Assembly (NCBI RefSeq): GCF_023161965.1
Contig: NZ_JALNTY010000002.1
Coordinates: 336,552-400,551 of the forward strand
Direction of reading: 5' to 3'
Length of the DNA stretch: 64,000 nt
From: Anaerosoma tenue
Lineage (GTDB): Bacteria; Actinomycetota; Coriobacteriia; Anaerosomatales; Anaerosomataceae
The notes under the pieces were generated by a model that was not told where the DNA came from, did not search any database, and saw only the letters and a program-made list of their open reading frames with translations. Of this stretch, positions 56,000 through 63,114 are shown piece after piece. Numbering within the stretch: the first letter of the stretch is position 1; the number at the start of each line of letters is the position of its first letter. The position numbers and the translations under genes are program-made.

Positions 56000-56238
56000 G
56001 CGGATCGATGCAGAATGCAGCGGACGACAAGCGCATAACCGTGGACGATCTCAAGCAGAAGACGATGCAGGTCCGGGACCTCGCCGAGGCGGAGACCCGT
56101 GCGGTCACCCGCACGGTGCTCGAGCGCGATGTCACCAAGATGGTCGCGGTGGGCGTGGTGGCGGTGGTCGCAGCGCTGTCGCTCGCGTACTACCTCGGTA
56201 CCCGGAGCGCCCGGGACGGCCTGCGCGACCTCGCCTGA
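55996..56238 (+). CDS. Small single-pass membrane protein, partner of the holin-like protein
   Basis: 80 residues from the GTG at 55996, which overlaps the previous stop by four bases. An in-frame ATG at 56008 is the alternative. A soluble helical N-terminus (DLKQKTMQVRDLAEAETRAVTRTVLERDVTKMVAV) precedes one helix (VVAVVAALSLAYYLGT), a layout like DUF3618-type proteins. Function unknown. Confidence 0.65.
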   Translation: MSGSMQNAADDKRITVDDLKQKTMQVRDLAEAETRAVTRTVLERDVTKMVAVGVVAVVAALSLAYYLGTRSARDGLRDLA

Positions 56239-56241
56239 ACC

Positions 56242-56775
56242 GTGAGGCTCCGATGCGTCAGAGTGCTCGAAGACCGCGTCGACTTCGTGCTGGAAGTCGG
56301 TGTGGCGGGATCGGCGGATGCCCGCGCTTCGGCTGCGGCGGCTCTGTTGGAGCGGCTTCCCGGCCTCTCCGATCATCGCTGCTCCACAGGGTGTGACCAC
56401 CCCTTCGCCGAGGAGTTGGCCATCACCGAGCCAGCGCACCTGTTCGAGCACCTCGTGCTCGAGATCATGAGCTGCGCGGGGTCGCCGCGCAGCGTCCACG
56501 GCGAGACGAGGTGGCGCAAGGGAGACGATGCGTTCCGCGTGTCCGTCTACGACGACGACGACGCCGTCTGTGTCGGCGCCGCTCGTCTCGCGTTGTGCAT
56601 GATCGACGACGCGTTCGCAGGTCGTGCCGTACGCGATCCCCGGGACGCGATAGAGCGCCTCCGGTCGCTGAGAGCGGAGCCGAGCCGTAAGAGAGGCGTG
56701 ATTGACCCTGCGCGAGCCGCGGTGCTAAGGTACCCTGCAACCCCCGAACCAGGGGCGCACACGATGTGGACGTGA
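56242..56775 (+). CDS. Lone domain resembling the cyanophycin-synthetase N-terminus
   Basis: 177 residues from a GTG. The central sequence LLERLPGLSDHRCSTGCDHPFAEELAITEPAHLFEHLVLEIMSCAGS matches the pattern HxCSxGxxGGFxxRLxxGTxxxHxxEHxxLELQ of the N-terminal domain of cyanophycin synthetase CphA. Here the Gly-Gly is replaced by His-Pro and the domain stands alone, without the ATP-grasp or Mur-ligase parts. The last third is a helix (RDAIERLRSLRAE) and a tail. The promoter for the T-box transcript lies within its 3' end. No function can be assigned beyond substrate-binding likeness. Confidence 0.55.
   Translation: MRLRCVRVLEDRVDFVLEVGVAGSADARASAAAALLERLPGLSDHRCSTGCDHPFAEELAITEPAHLFEHLVLEIMSCAGSPRSVHGETRWRKGDDAFRVSVYDDDDAVCVGAARLALCMIDDAFAGRAVRDPRDAIERLRSLRAEPSRKRGVIDPARAAVLRYPATPEPGAHTMWT
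56702..56731 (+). promoter_or_regulatory. Promoter of the T-box transcript
   Basis: TTGACC (56702-56707) and TAAGGT (56726-56731) at 18 bp spacing lie inside the 3' end of the preceding gene. Transcription would begin about 56738, giving a leader of about 265 nt before the aminotransferase ATG. Confidence 0.5.
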
Positions 56776-56963
56776 GGGAAGAGGGCGTCATCGGCCCGGC
56801 CACCCCTCCATAGGTCCCCCGCCAGCACGCTCGGCAGGAGCGGAGGAAGCGGGCGGTCGACCCGGGCCGTTATCCCGGGACCGAGGTCCGGCGAGCACCA
56901 CCGAACGCCGGACGAAGACAGGTGGTACCGCGACGACCCTCGCCCTGTCGGCAGGGTCGTTTT
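56765..56963 (+). promoter_or_regulatory. T-box riboswitch with intrinsic terminator
   Basis: The T-box core AGGTGGTACCGCG (56920-56932) is near-identical to the family consensus. Its TGGT would pair with a tRNA 3' end ACCA, so a discriminator A tRNA is expected. A stem III (56886-56893 / 56906-56913, 8 bp perfect) and a stem II-like CCCGGG hairpin (56861-56866 / 56874-56879) precede it. Distal stem I shows GACGTGAGGGAAGAG (56769-56783), close to the usual GAYG..GGAAGAG. A terminator (56933-56940 / 56953-56960, then TTTT) follows and competes with the antiterminator. I could not fix the specifier codon by hand. Confidence 0.9.
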
Positions 56964-57003
56964 CTGTTGTCTGGGGACGCATCTGCGTCTTTGAGGAGCA
57001 GCG

Positions 57004-58284
57004 ATGGGTACCGCACGAGTGGTGTTCGACAGGTGGAGCGACCGGTATGCGGAGCGGATGGCCGACGTGCGGTCGAGCGCCGTGCGCGACCTCTTCGCAG
57101 CGGCTACCCGTCCCGACATGATCTCCTTCTCGGGGGGCATGCCGGAGATCCGGCGCGTTCCCATCGAGGCGGTCATCGGCGCCACCACCGCGGCACTGAG
57201 GGATTCAGGCACCGAGGCGCTCCAGTACGGTTCCTCCGAGGGACGCCCTGCCATCAGGCAGGTGGTGGTCGACCTGATGGCCGAGATAGGCGTCCGCGTG
57301 AAGCCCGACGACCTCGCCATCACCGCGGGGGCGCAGCAGGCGCTCGACCTCATCGCCAAGATATTCATCGACCCCGGGGACACCATCATCACCGAGGGGC
57401 CCACCTACCTCGGCGCCTTGCAGGCGTTCTCCGCGTACCAGCCCAACGTGGTGTGCATCCCGATGGACGAGCACGGTATGCGTACCGACCTGCTCGCCGA
57501 GGAGCTGAAGCGCCTTGGCCCGCAGGGCGCCAAGTTCATCTACACGATCCCCAACTTCCAGAACCCGGCCGGCGTGACGCTCACGCCGTCGCGGCGGCGT
57601 GAGCTGCTCGAGCTTGCGCGGGAGTACGACATCCCCGTCATCGAGGACGATCCGTACGGACGCCTGCGCTTCGAGGGCGGGCATTGTCTGCCGCTGCGCG
57701 CGCTCGATGACGAGGTGATCTACCTCGGCACCTTCTCCAAGATCTTCGCCCCGGGGCTGCGTCTCGGTTGGGTCATCGCACCGCATCCGATCATGGCCAG
57801 GTTCATGCTCGCGAAGCAGGCGGCCGATCTGTGCGGCAGCGCGTTCGCGCAGACCACCGCGGAGCGGTACTTCGCCGATACCCGATGGCGCCGGGTCCTG
57901 CAGGACCTCACTCGGGCATATGCCGAGCGGCGCGACACGATGGTCGCCTCGCTGGCGGAACACTTTCCCGCAGAGGCGCGATGGACGGTGCCCGAGGGCG
58001 GCTTCTTCGTGTGGGTGGAGATGCCTTCGTTCCTCGATCTGAAGTCGATCCTGGCCGAGGCCGTCGAGCGGGGCGTCACGTACGTTCCAGGGGATGCGTT
58101 CTTCCCCGACGGGCGCGGTCGAAACTGCATGCGTCTCGGCTTCTGTTACGCCGAGCCGGACGCCATCCGTGAGGGCGTCAGACGGCTTGCCGAGGTGCTC
58201 GAGGACAGGCTGGAGCTGTATCGCGCGTTCGCCGCGGCGGGAGCGCTGCCGGCCGTGGACGACCCAACCGATGAGAGGGGCTGA
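57004..58284 (+). CDS. PLP-dependent class I/II aminotransferase (LysN/AAT-like)
   Basis: 426 residues, fold type I, without the winged-helix domain of MocR regulators. The PLP lysine is in YLGTFSKIFAPGLRLGW. The substrate carboxylate Arg is in NCMRLGFCY. Asp and Tyr of the cofactor site are in IPVIEDDPYGRLRF, and the start carries MISFSGGMPEIRRVP and LQYGSSEGRPAIRQVV. The closest type is the 2-aminoadipate/aromatic/branched-chain (LysN-like) subgroup; which amino acid it makes is unclear. It is first in a T-box-regulated operon with ddl. AGGAG ahead of the ATG at 57004. Confidence 0.92.
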   Translation: MGTARVVFDRWSDRYAERMADVRSSAVRDLFAAATRPDMISFSGGMPEIRRVPIEAVIGATTAALRDSGTEALQYGSSEGRPAIRQVVVDLMAEIGVRVKPDDLAITAGAQQALDLIAKIFIDPGDTIITEGPTYLGALQAFSAYQPNVVCIPMDEHGMRTDLLAEELKRLGPQGAKFIYTIPNFQNPAGVTLTPSRRRELLELAREYDIPVIEDDPYGRLRFEGGHCLPLRALDDEVIYLGTFSKIFAPGLRLGWVIAPHPIMARFMLAKQAADLCGSAFAQTTAERYFADTRWRRVLQDLTRAYAERRDTMVASLAEHFPAEARWTVPEGGFFVWVEMPSFLDLKSILAEAVERGVTYVPGDAFFPDGRGRNCMRLGFCYAEPDAIREGVRRLAEVLEDRLELYRAFAAAGALPAVDDPTDERG

Positions 58285-58289
58285 TCCGG

Positions 58290-59243
58290 GTGCAGGAGAA
58301 GATCGCCGTGCTGATGGGGGGACAGTCGCTGGAGCGTGACGTATCACTCATCAGCGGTAAACGCGTCTGTGACGCGCTCGAGGCGCAGGGCTACCGTGTG
58401 CTCGCTCTCGATGTGACCCCCGACCTGGTCACGACCCTGCGGAGTGAGCGGCCCGACGCGGTGTACATCGCGCTGCACGGCAAGTATGGCGAAGACGGCA
58501 CGGTTCAGGAACTGCTGGAGTTCCTCGGGATACCCTATACGGGACCCGGTGTAACCGCCTCGGCATTGGCCTGGGACAAGGCGCTCAGCAAGCGTCTGTT
58601 CCGCGCTGAGGGCATTCCCACGCCCGCCTGGGTCACGTTCACCGCAGCCGCCTTCAAGCAGATGGGGGCGGCCACCGCGCTGGATCTCGTGCCCGGGGCG
58701 GTGGGAGGGTTCCCGGTGGTCGTGAAACCGGCGAAGCAGGGCTCCGCGCTCGGACTCACGAAGGTGGACGGACCCGAGGGCCTGGCGGAGGCGTTGCTCA
58801 CGGCCCTGTCCTACGGTGACACGGCGATCGTGGAGAAGTGGATCGATGGCCGGGAGCTCGCGGTCTCGGTCGTTGACGGGCCGTCGGGCGAGGCGCGCGT
58901 GTTCCCTCCCGTGGAGATGGAGCCCAAGAGCGGGCTGTTCGACTTCTCGGCGATGTACACGCCCGGTGAGACCGACTACTACGTGCCCGCGCGGCTCGAC
59001 GAGCCCACCATGGCCGAGGTGACCCGGATGGCCGAGCGCGTGCATAGGCTGCTCGGCTGTGAGCGGGTCAGCAGAGTGGACATGGTGGTGGGCGGCGACG
59101 GCGTGCCGTATGTGCTCGAAGTGAACACCTCCCCGGGCATGACCGAGACCTCGCTGCTGCCTATGGCCGCCGCGTCGGCCGGGCTGGATTTCCAGGAGTT
59201 GGTGGGTCATCTGGTACGCTCTACACTGGATGCAGCGCGGTGA
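58290..59243 (+). CDS. ddl: D-alanine--D-alanine ligase
   Basis: 317 residues from a GTG. ATP-grasp enzyme joining two D-Ala residues for peptidoglycan. N-terminal IAVLMGGQSLERDVSLISGKRV, then AVYIALHGKYGEDGTVQELLEFLGIPYTGPGV, FPVVVKPAKQGSALGLTKV, IVEKWIDGRELAVSVVDG and YVLEVNTSPGMTETSLLP are classic Ddl motifs. It begins 5 bp after the aminotransferase stop, so it sits under the same T-box. Confidence 0.95.
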   Translation: MQEKIAVLMGGQSLERDVSLISGKRVCDALEAQGYRVLALDVTPDLVTTLRSERPDAVYIALHGKYGEDGTVQELLEFLGIPYTGPGVTASALAWDKALSKRLFRAEGIPTPAWVTFTAAAFKQMGAATALDLVPGAVGGFPVVVKPAKQGSALGLTKVDGPEGLAEALLTALSYGDTAIVEKWIDGRELAVSVVDGPSGEARVFPPVEMEPKSGLFDFSAMYTPGETDYYVPARLDEPTMAEVTRMAERVHRLLGCERVSRVDMVVGGDGVPYVLEVNTSPGMTETSLLPMAAASAGLDFQELVGHLVRSTLDAAR

Positions 59244-59312
59244 TTGGGTACATACATCACTGTCGTCAGACATCAGTATCGGTCCGCTTGCGACTTCGGA
59301 GGTGTGTTCCCG

Positions 59313-59759
59313 ATGTACGACTATCGCAGAGGTGAAAGCATACTCGGTGCGTTCCTGCTCGGCGGCATCATCGGCGCCGTGCTCGGCCTTCTCTTCTCCC
59401 CCCGCTCCGGCAGGGAGAACCGTGACTTCATCGCCGCAAAGGCCGATGAGTACTGGGGAGAGGGCAAGCAGTTCTACGAGACAAGCCGCGCCAAGGTGCT
59501 CGATGAGACCGAGGAGATGCGCGTGAAGATCGACTCGGCGCGCGATCGGCTCAAGGAGCAGGTGGGCACCGTCACACAGCAGGCCAAGGACAAGGTCCAG
59601 CAGATCGCCCCGGCGGCCAAGGACGCGCTCGGCAAGGCTGGCGAGTCGGTCAAGTCGGGGATCGATGCTGCGGAGTCCAAGGCGCAGGGCGCGCTCGACA
59701 AGGTAGCCGAGAAGACAACCGCCGCCGAGGGTGGGGCTGGCGCGGCCACCACGGAGTAG
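59313..59759 (+). CDS. YtxH-domain protein
   Basis: 148 residues from the ATG at 59313 (GGAGGT nine bases upstream); the open frame to 59244 is not conserved. One helix (ILGAFLLGGIIGAVLGLLFSPRSG), the YtxH signature, anchors a long coiled-coil/amphipathic tail of Ala/Lys/Glu repeats (LKEQVGTVTQQAKDKVQQIAPAAKDALGKAGESVKSGIDAAESKAQGALDKV-type) resembling late-embryogenesis-like repeats. Such proteins are linked to envelope or desiccation stress. Confidence 0.8.
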   Translation: MYDYRRGESILGAFLLGGIIGAVLGLLFSPRSGRENRDFIAAKADEYWGEGKQFYETSRAKVLDETEEMRVKIDSARDRLKEQVGTVTQQAKDKVQQIAPAAKDALGKAGESVKSGIDAAESKAQGALDKVAEKTTAAEGGAGAATTE

Positions 59760-59785
59760 CCACGCTCGCTATCGCGGTATGATAG

Positions 59786-59815
59786 AAGGGCCGGTCGCCG
59801 TCGCGGCCGGCCCTT
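59786..59815 (+). terminator. Intrinsic terminator after the ytxH-like gene
   Basis: AAGGGCCGG (59786-59794) pairs with CCGGCCCTT (59807-59815), and TTTCGC follows from inside the arm. A CCG-TCG-CGG inner stem may extend it. It separates the T-box operon from the PRC-barrel gene. Confidence 0.7.
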
Positions 59816-59864
59816 TCGCTATCGAGCGACCGTGAACGATCGAGCGGTGTATGGAGTGAAGCAC

Positions 59865-60554
59865 ATGCCGAGTCTGTCTGGGTACGAGCGCCTGTCCGTG
59901 GTGGGCTCAAGCGGCCGGCATCTGGGTCGCGTCTCCGCGGTGCTCTTCCACCCGGGCGAGCCGAGGGTCGTGGGCTTGCAGGTGGACCGGGGCTCCATCA
60001 TGGGCGTCATAGACCAGCGGCCGCGCTTCCTGCGGTTCGACGCCGTGCGCGAGGTCGATGAAGCGACGCTCGCCATCGACGGGGACTCGCTGCCCGGTGA
60101 CAGCGCAGGGGAGCGCGCACTCGGCTTCTCATGGGATGACACCATCATCTGGCACCGGATGCCGGTACACACCCCCGACGGAGACGAGGTCGGCACCGTC
60201 CATGACGTGGTGTTCGACGGCGATTCCGGGGTCATCGAGGAGGTGCAGGTCTCGACCGGGGCTGTGGGTGACATGGCCGTGGGGCGGCTTGAGGTCCCGG
60301 CGAGCCTCGTCCGCGGCTTCGACGGCGAGTCCGTCGTGGTGGAGGCCGGCTACGCGGAGCTCCAGGCCACCGGTGGCGCCGCGAAGGCGGCGGCCAGCGG
60401 GGTGACCGCCCTCAAAGAGCGCGGCGAGCAGGTGGCAGACGGTATGCTCGAGGTGGGAGTAGCGGCGTCACGCGCCCTGGGCCGCTCGTTCAAGAGCGGG
60501 ATGGGGCGCAAGGCCATCGATAAGATGAAGGCGCTCATGGACGACGAGGAGTAG
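59865..60554 (+). CDS. PRC-barrel domain protein
   Basis: 229 residues from the ATG at 59865 (GGAG eight bases upstream); a GTG at 59832 is less likely. Two PRC-barrel units: GRHLGRVSAVLFHPGEPRVVGLQVDRG (about 12-75) and MPVHTPDGDEVGTVHDVVFDGDSGVIEEVQVSTG (about 95-160). The C-terminal part is Ala-rich helix with GVTALKERGEQVADGMLEVGVAASRALG. PRC barrels are small binding modules; function here is unknown. The GNAT gene follows after 9 bp. Confidence 0.8.
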   Translation: MPSLSGYERLSVVGSSGRHLGRVSAVLFHPGEPRVVGLQVDRGSIMGVIDQRPRFLRFDAVREVDEATLAIDGDSLPGDSAGERALGFSWDDTIIWHRMPVHTPDGDEVGTVHDVVFDGDSGVIEEVQVSTGAVGDMAVGRLEVPASLVRGFDGESVVVEAGYAELQATGGAAKAAASGVTALKERGEQVADGMLEVGVAASRALGRSFKSGMGRKAIDKMKALMDDEE

Positions 60555-60563
60555 CGGAAGACC

Positions 60564-61199
60564 GTGCGCAAGATCATCGGCCTAAGCATGCTTGACCGGG
60601 AGTCCTTGCCCGTCGACTGTGCGGGATGCGTGTTCTGGGAGACGACGACGCGTCTTCCGTTCGAGTGCGGCTCGCGTTGTGACGACGAGCAGGCATTGGA
60701 ATGGGTGCGCACCGTTTCCGCCGAGTGGGGGGAGTGCGGCAGGGCGGTAGTGGAAGACGGCGAGACGATGGGGTTCATCAAGTACGCCCCACCTGTCCAT
60801 CTTCCACAGGCCCGTCACCTCCCGGCGGGACCACCCGAGGCGGGCGTGCCCCTCATCGCGTGCATGCACATCGCGCCTAACGCGCGTCGCGCTGGAGTCG
60901 GTGGCCTTCTGCTGAGGGCGGCGATGCGCGACCTCGCCATGCGTGGAGAGCGCTCGGTGCAGGCGTACGCCGTCACCGGTTCCAGGGACCTCTCGCACAT
61001 GCCGGTGGTCGGAGTGGAATTCCTGCTCCGCCACGGCTTCACCGTGTCGCGCCCGCACCCGGAGACGCCGCTGCTCCGCGTGGACCTGAAGACGCTTGCG
61101 TCATGGACGGAGAACCTTGAGGCGGTCCTCGAGTCGCTGAAGATCCCCCTTCGGGCGCCCCGCGGTGAGCCGGTGACGCTCGCACGAGGAGATCGCTAG
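60564..61199 (+). CDS. GNAT-family N-acetyltransferase
   Basis: 211 residues from a GTG. The N-terminal VDCAGCVFWE is the CxxCVFWE signature of an actinobacterial GNAT subgroup. The acetyl-CoA loop is in IAPNARRAGVGGLLLRAAMRDL (R/Q-x-x-G-x-G/A). The C-terminal part, VEFLLRHGFTVSRPHPETPLLRVDLKTLASW, contains beta-bulge and helix elements. Substrate unknown. It converges on the 5-formyl-THF cyclo-ligase gene, 17 bp apart. Confidence 0.85.
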   Translation: MRKIIGLSMLDRESLPVDCAGCVFWETTTRLPFECGSRCDDEQALEWVRTVSAEWGECGRAVVEDGETMGFIKYAPPVHLPQARHLPAGPPEAGVPLIACMHIAPNARRAGVGGLLLRAAMRDLAMRGERSVQAYAVTGSRDLSHMPVVGVEFLLRHGFTVSRPHPETPLLRVDLKTLASWTENLEAVLESLKIPLRAPRGEPVTLARGDR

Positions 61200-61216
61200 T
61201 CGTCAGCAACCGGGCG

Positions 61217-61834
61217 TCAGTACGACGCCGGGCTCCGCCTGAAGACCCGCGTGGGAGTGACCACGACGTCGGTGGGACGGTCGCGCTCGTCGTGGGGAAC
61301 CGCATCGACGATCTGCTCGTCGTAAGCGACACCGATGGTCGGCGGCACGGGATCGGGGCCGCCGAGCAGGGCGTCGTAGTAGCCGCCTCCGAACCCGAGC
61401 CTGTTCCCTTCACGGTCGAACGCGACGCCGGGGACGATGATGGCGGAGAGGCGGGAGACCTCGGCTGGCGGTGTCGTCTCGGGGGGCTCAAGCAGTCCGA
61501 ACGTTCCGCGCAGCAGCACGTCGGGATCGTCGACCCAGTGCACCGTCAGGGTCCGGGATCCGGCCACGCGGGGATACGCGATGCGGACCCCTCGCTCGCG
61601 GAGCGCGAACTCCAGAACGCTCACGTCGACCTCTTCGGGAGCAGCGCCGTAGAGCATCACGTTAGCGGCGGAGACGACCTCGGGAAGGCTCAGGACCCGT
61701 TCGGCGACGGCATATGCGCGTGCAGTGCGATACTCGGGAAGCACGGAGCGCCGCGCCGCACGCGCGCGGAGGCGCAGCGCGGCTTTGGCGCGATCGAGGT
61801 CCTGGTCAGAGAGGTGTGCTGCGGAGGCGACCAT
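61217..61834 (-). CDS. 5-formyltetrahydrofolate cyclo-ligase
   Basis: 205 residues from the ATG at 61834; the open frame to 62149 is shadow. ATP-dependent ligase of folate one-carbon metabolism, converting 5-formyl-THF to 5,10-methenyl-THF. Conserved: MLYGAAPEEVDVSVLEFALRERGVRIAYPRV, then AIIVPGVAFDREGNRLGFGGGYYDALLG, which holds the nucleotide-binding GxGxGYYD motif. The C-terminal half ends VVVTPTRVFRR as in the YgfA family. Confidence 0.92.
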   Translation of the reverse strand: MVASAAHLSDQDLDRAKAALRLRARAARRSVLPEYRTARAYAVAERVLSLPEVVSAANVMLYGAAPEEVDVSVLEFALRERGVRIAYPRVAGSRTLTVHWVDDPDVLLRGTFGLLEPPETTPPAEVSRLSAIIVPGVAFDREGNRLGFGGGYYDALLGGPDPVPPTIGVAYDEQIVDAVPHDERDRPTDVVVTPTRVFRRSPASY

Positions 61835-61854
61835 ACATGAAGGATAGCATCGGT

Positions 61855-63114
61855 TCAGCCCACGCCCAGGATCGTCATCCCCAGGAGCACGGCCGTCAGC
61901 GCGATCACGACAAGGATCGTGCCCCATGCAAGCACGTTGTGCGCCCGGCCGTTCACGTGGCGCCCCATCACCGCGCGATCGTTGACGATCCGCATCATGA
62001 AGACGAGAAGGAACGGCAAGAGGACCCCGTTGATCACCTGGGACACCAGCATGATGCCGATGAGGTCGATCCCGGGCACCAGGATCACCGCGGCCGAGGA
62101 GAGGATCACCCCGGTGTACAGGCCGTTGAACAGGGGCGCCTCCGACCACGACCGGTCGATGCCCGACTCCCAGCCGAACGCTTCGCAGATGGCGTAAGCG
62201 GCTGTCAGCGGCAGCACGGCCGCAGCGAGCAGGGACGCGGAGAGCAGTCCCACCGAGAAGAGCAGTTCCGCGTACGGGCCCGCCAGGGGAGCGAGTGCGC
62301 TCGCCGCGTCATCCGCGCTCTCGATGACCGCTCCGGCCGGATGCAGCACCGTGGCGGTGGTGATGATGATGAAGCAGGCGATGACGTTGGCGGCCACAGC
62401 GCCCGCCATCACGTCCCATCGGGCGAGGATCCACTCCTTGACCGTGGTCCCCTTGTCCACGATGTTGCTCTGCACCAGGAACTGCATCCACGGTGCGATC
62501 GTGGTGCCGGTCAGTCCGATCGCGAGCGCGATGAAGGCACGGTCGGGGACGATGCGGGGCGTCACCATGGCGTGGCCGACCTCCAGCCAGTCGGGCCGCG
62601 CGAGGAACGCGGCGACGACGTAGGCGATGAAGACCGACGAGAGCGCCAGGAACACCTTCTCCACGTTGCGGTAGCTGCCTCTCACCACGAGGAGCCATAC
62701 CACGAGCGCCGCCACAGGGACCGAGAGGTATCTGGTCACGCCGAAGATCTCCATCGCCGCCGCGATGCCCGCGAACTCGGCGATGGTGGTGGCGGCGTTG
62801 CTCGCCAGCAGCATGAGCATCGCCAGGAACGTTGGCCGGACGCCGAAGCGCTCGCGGATGAGAGCCGCGAAGCCCTTGCCCGTGACGGCGCCCATCCTGC
62901 CGGCCATCTCCTGGATGATCACGAAGCTGGGTGTCATGGCGAGCATCATCCACAGCATCGTGTAGCCGTATCGTGCGCCCGCCACGGAGTACGTCGAGAT
63001 GCCGCCGGAGTCGTTCCCGGCGGAGGCTGCGATGACGCCGGGACCGATCACGCCCAGCACCGCCAGCAGCGGCAACCTCCTCTTCATGTGGTTCGTGGAG
63101 ATCACGCCGGGCAT
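61855..63114 (-). CDS. NRAMP-related divalent metal transporter
   Basis: 419 residues, 11 helices. NRAMP fold with AVLGVIGPGVIAASAGNDSGGISTYSVAGARYGYTMLW, QEMAGRMGAVTGKGFAALIRERFG, AEFAGIAAAMEIFG and IGLTGTTIAPWMQFLVQSNIVDKG. The canonical helix-1 metal motif DPGN is replaced by AGND-type sequence and the helix-6 MPH by APW, so selectivity differs from Mn2+/Fe2+ NRAMPs. Distant members of this fold transport Mg2+ or other ligands. The start directly follows the stop of the MgtE-like gene. Confidence 0.85.
   Translation of the reverse strand: MPGVISTNHMKRRLPLLAVLGVIGPGVIAASAGNDSGGISTYSVAGARYGYTMLWMMLAMTPSFVIIQEMAGRMGAVTGKGFAALIRERFGVRPTFLAMLMLLASNAATTIAEFAGIAAAMEIFGVTRYLSVPVAALVVWLLVVRGSYRNVEKVFLALSSVFIAYVVAAFLARPDWLEVGHAMVTPRIVPDRAFIALAIGLTGTTIAPWMQFLVQSNIVDKGTTVKEWILARWDVMAGAVAANVIACFIIITTATVLHPAGAVIESADDAASALAPLAGPYAELLFSVGLLSASLLAAAVLPLTAAYAICEAFGWESGIDRSWSEAPLFNGLYTGVILSSAAVILVPGIDLIGIMLVSQVINGVLLPFLLVFMMRIVNDRAVMGRHVNGRAHNVLAWGTILVVIALTAVLLGMTILGVG

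Noticed and set aside
58541-58556. ATACCC followed by GGG inside ddl as a second CsoR-like site
   Set aside because: It is within conserved coding sequence and the second arm is imperfect.
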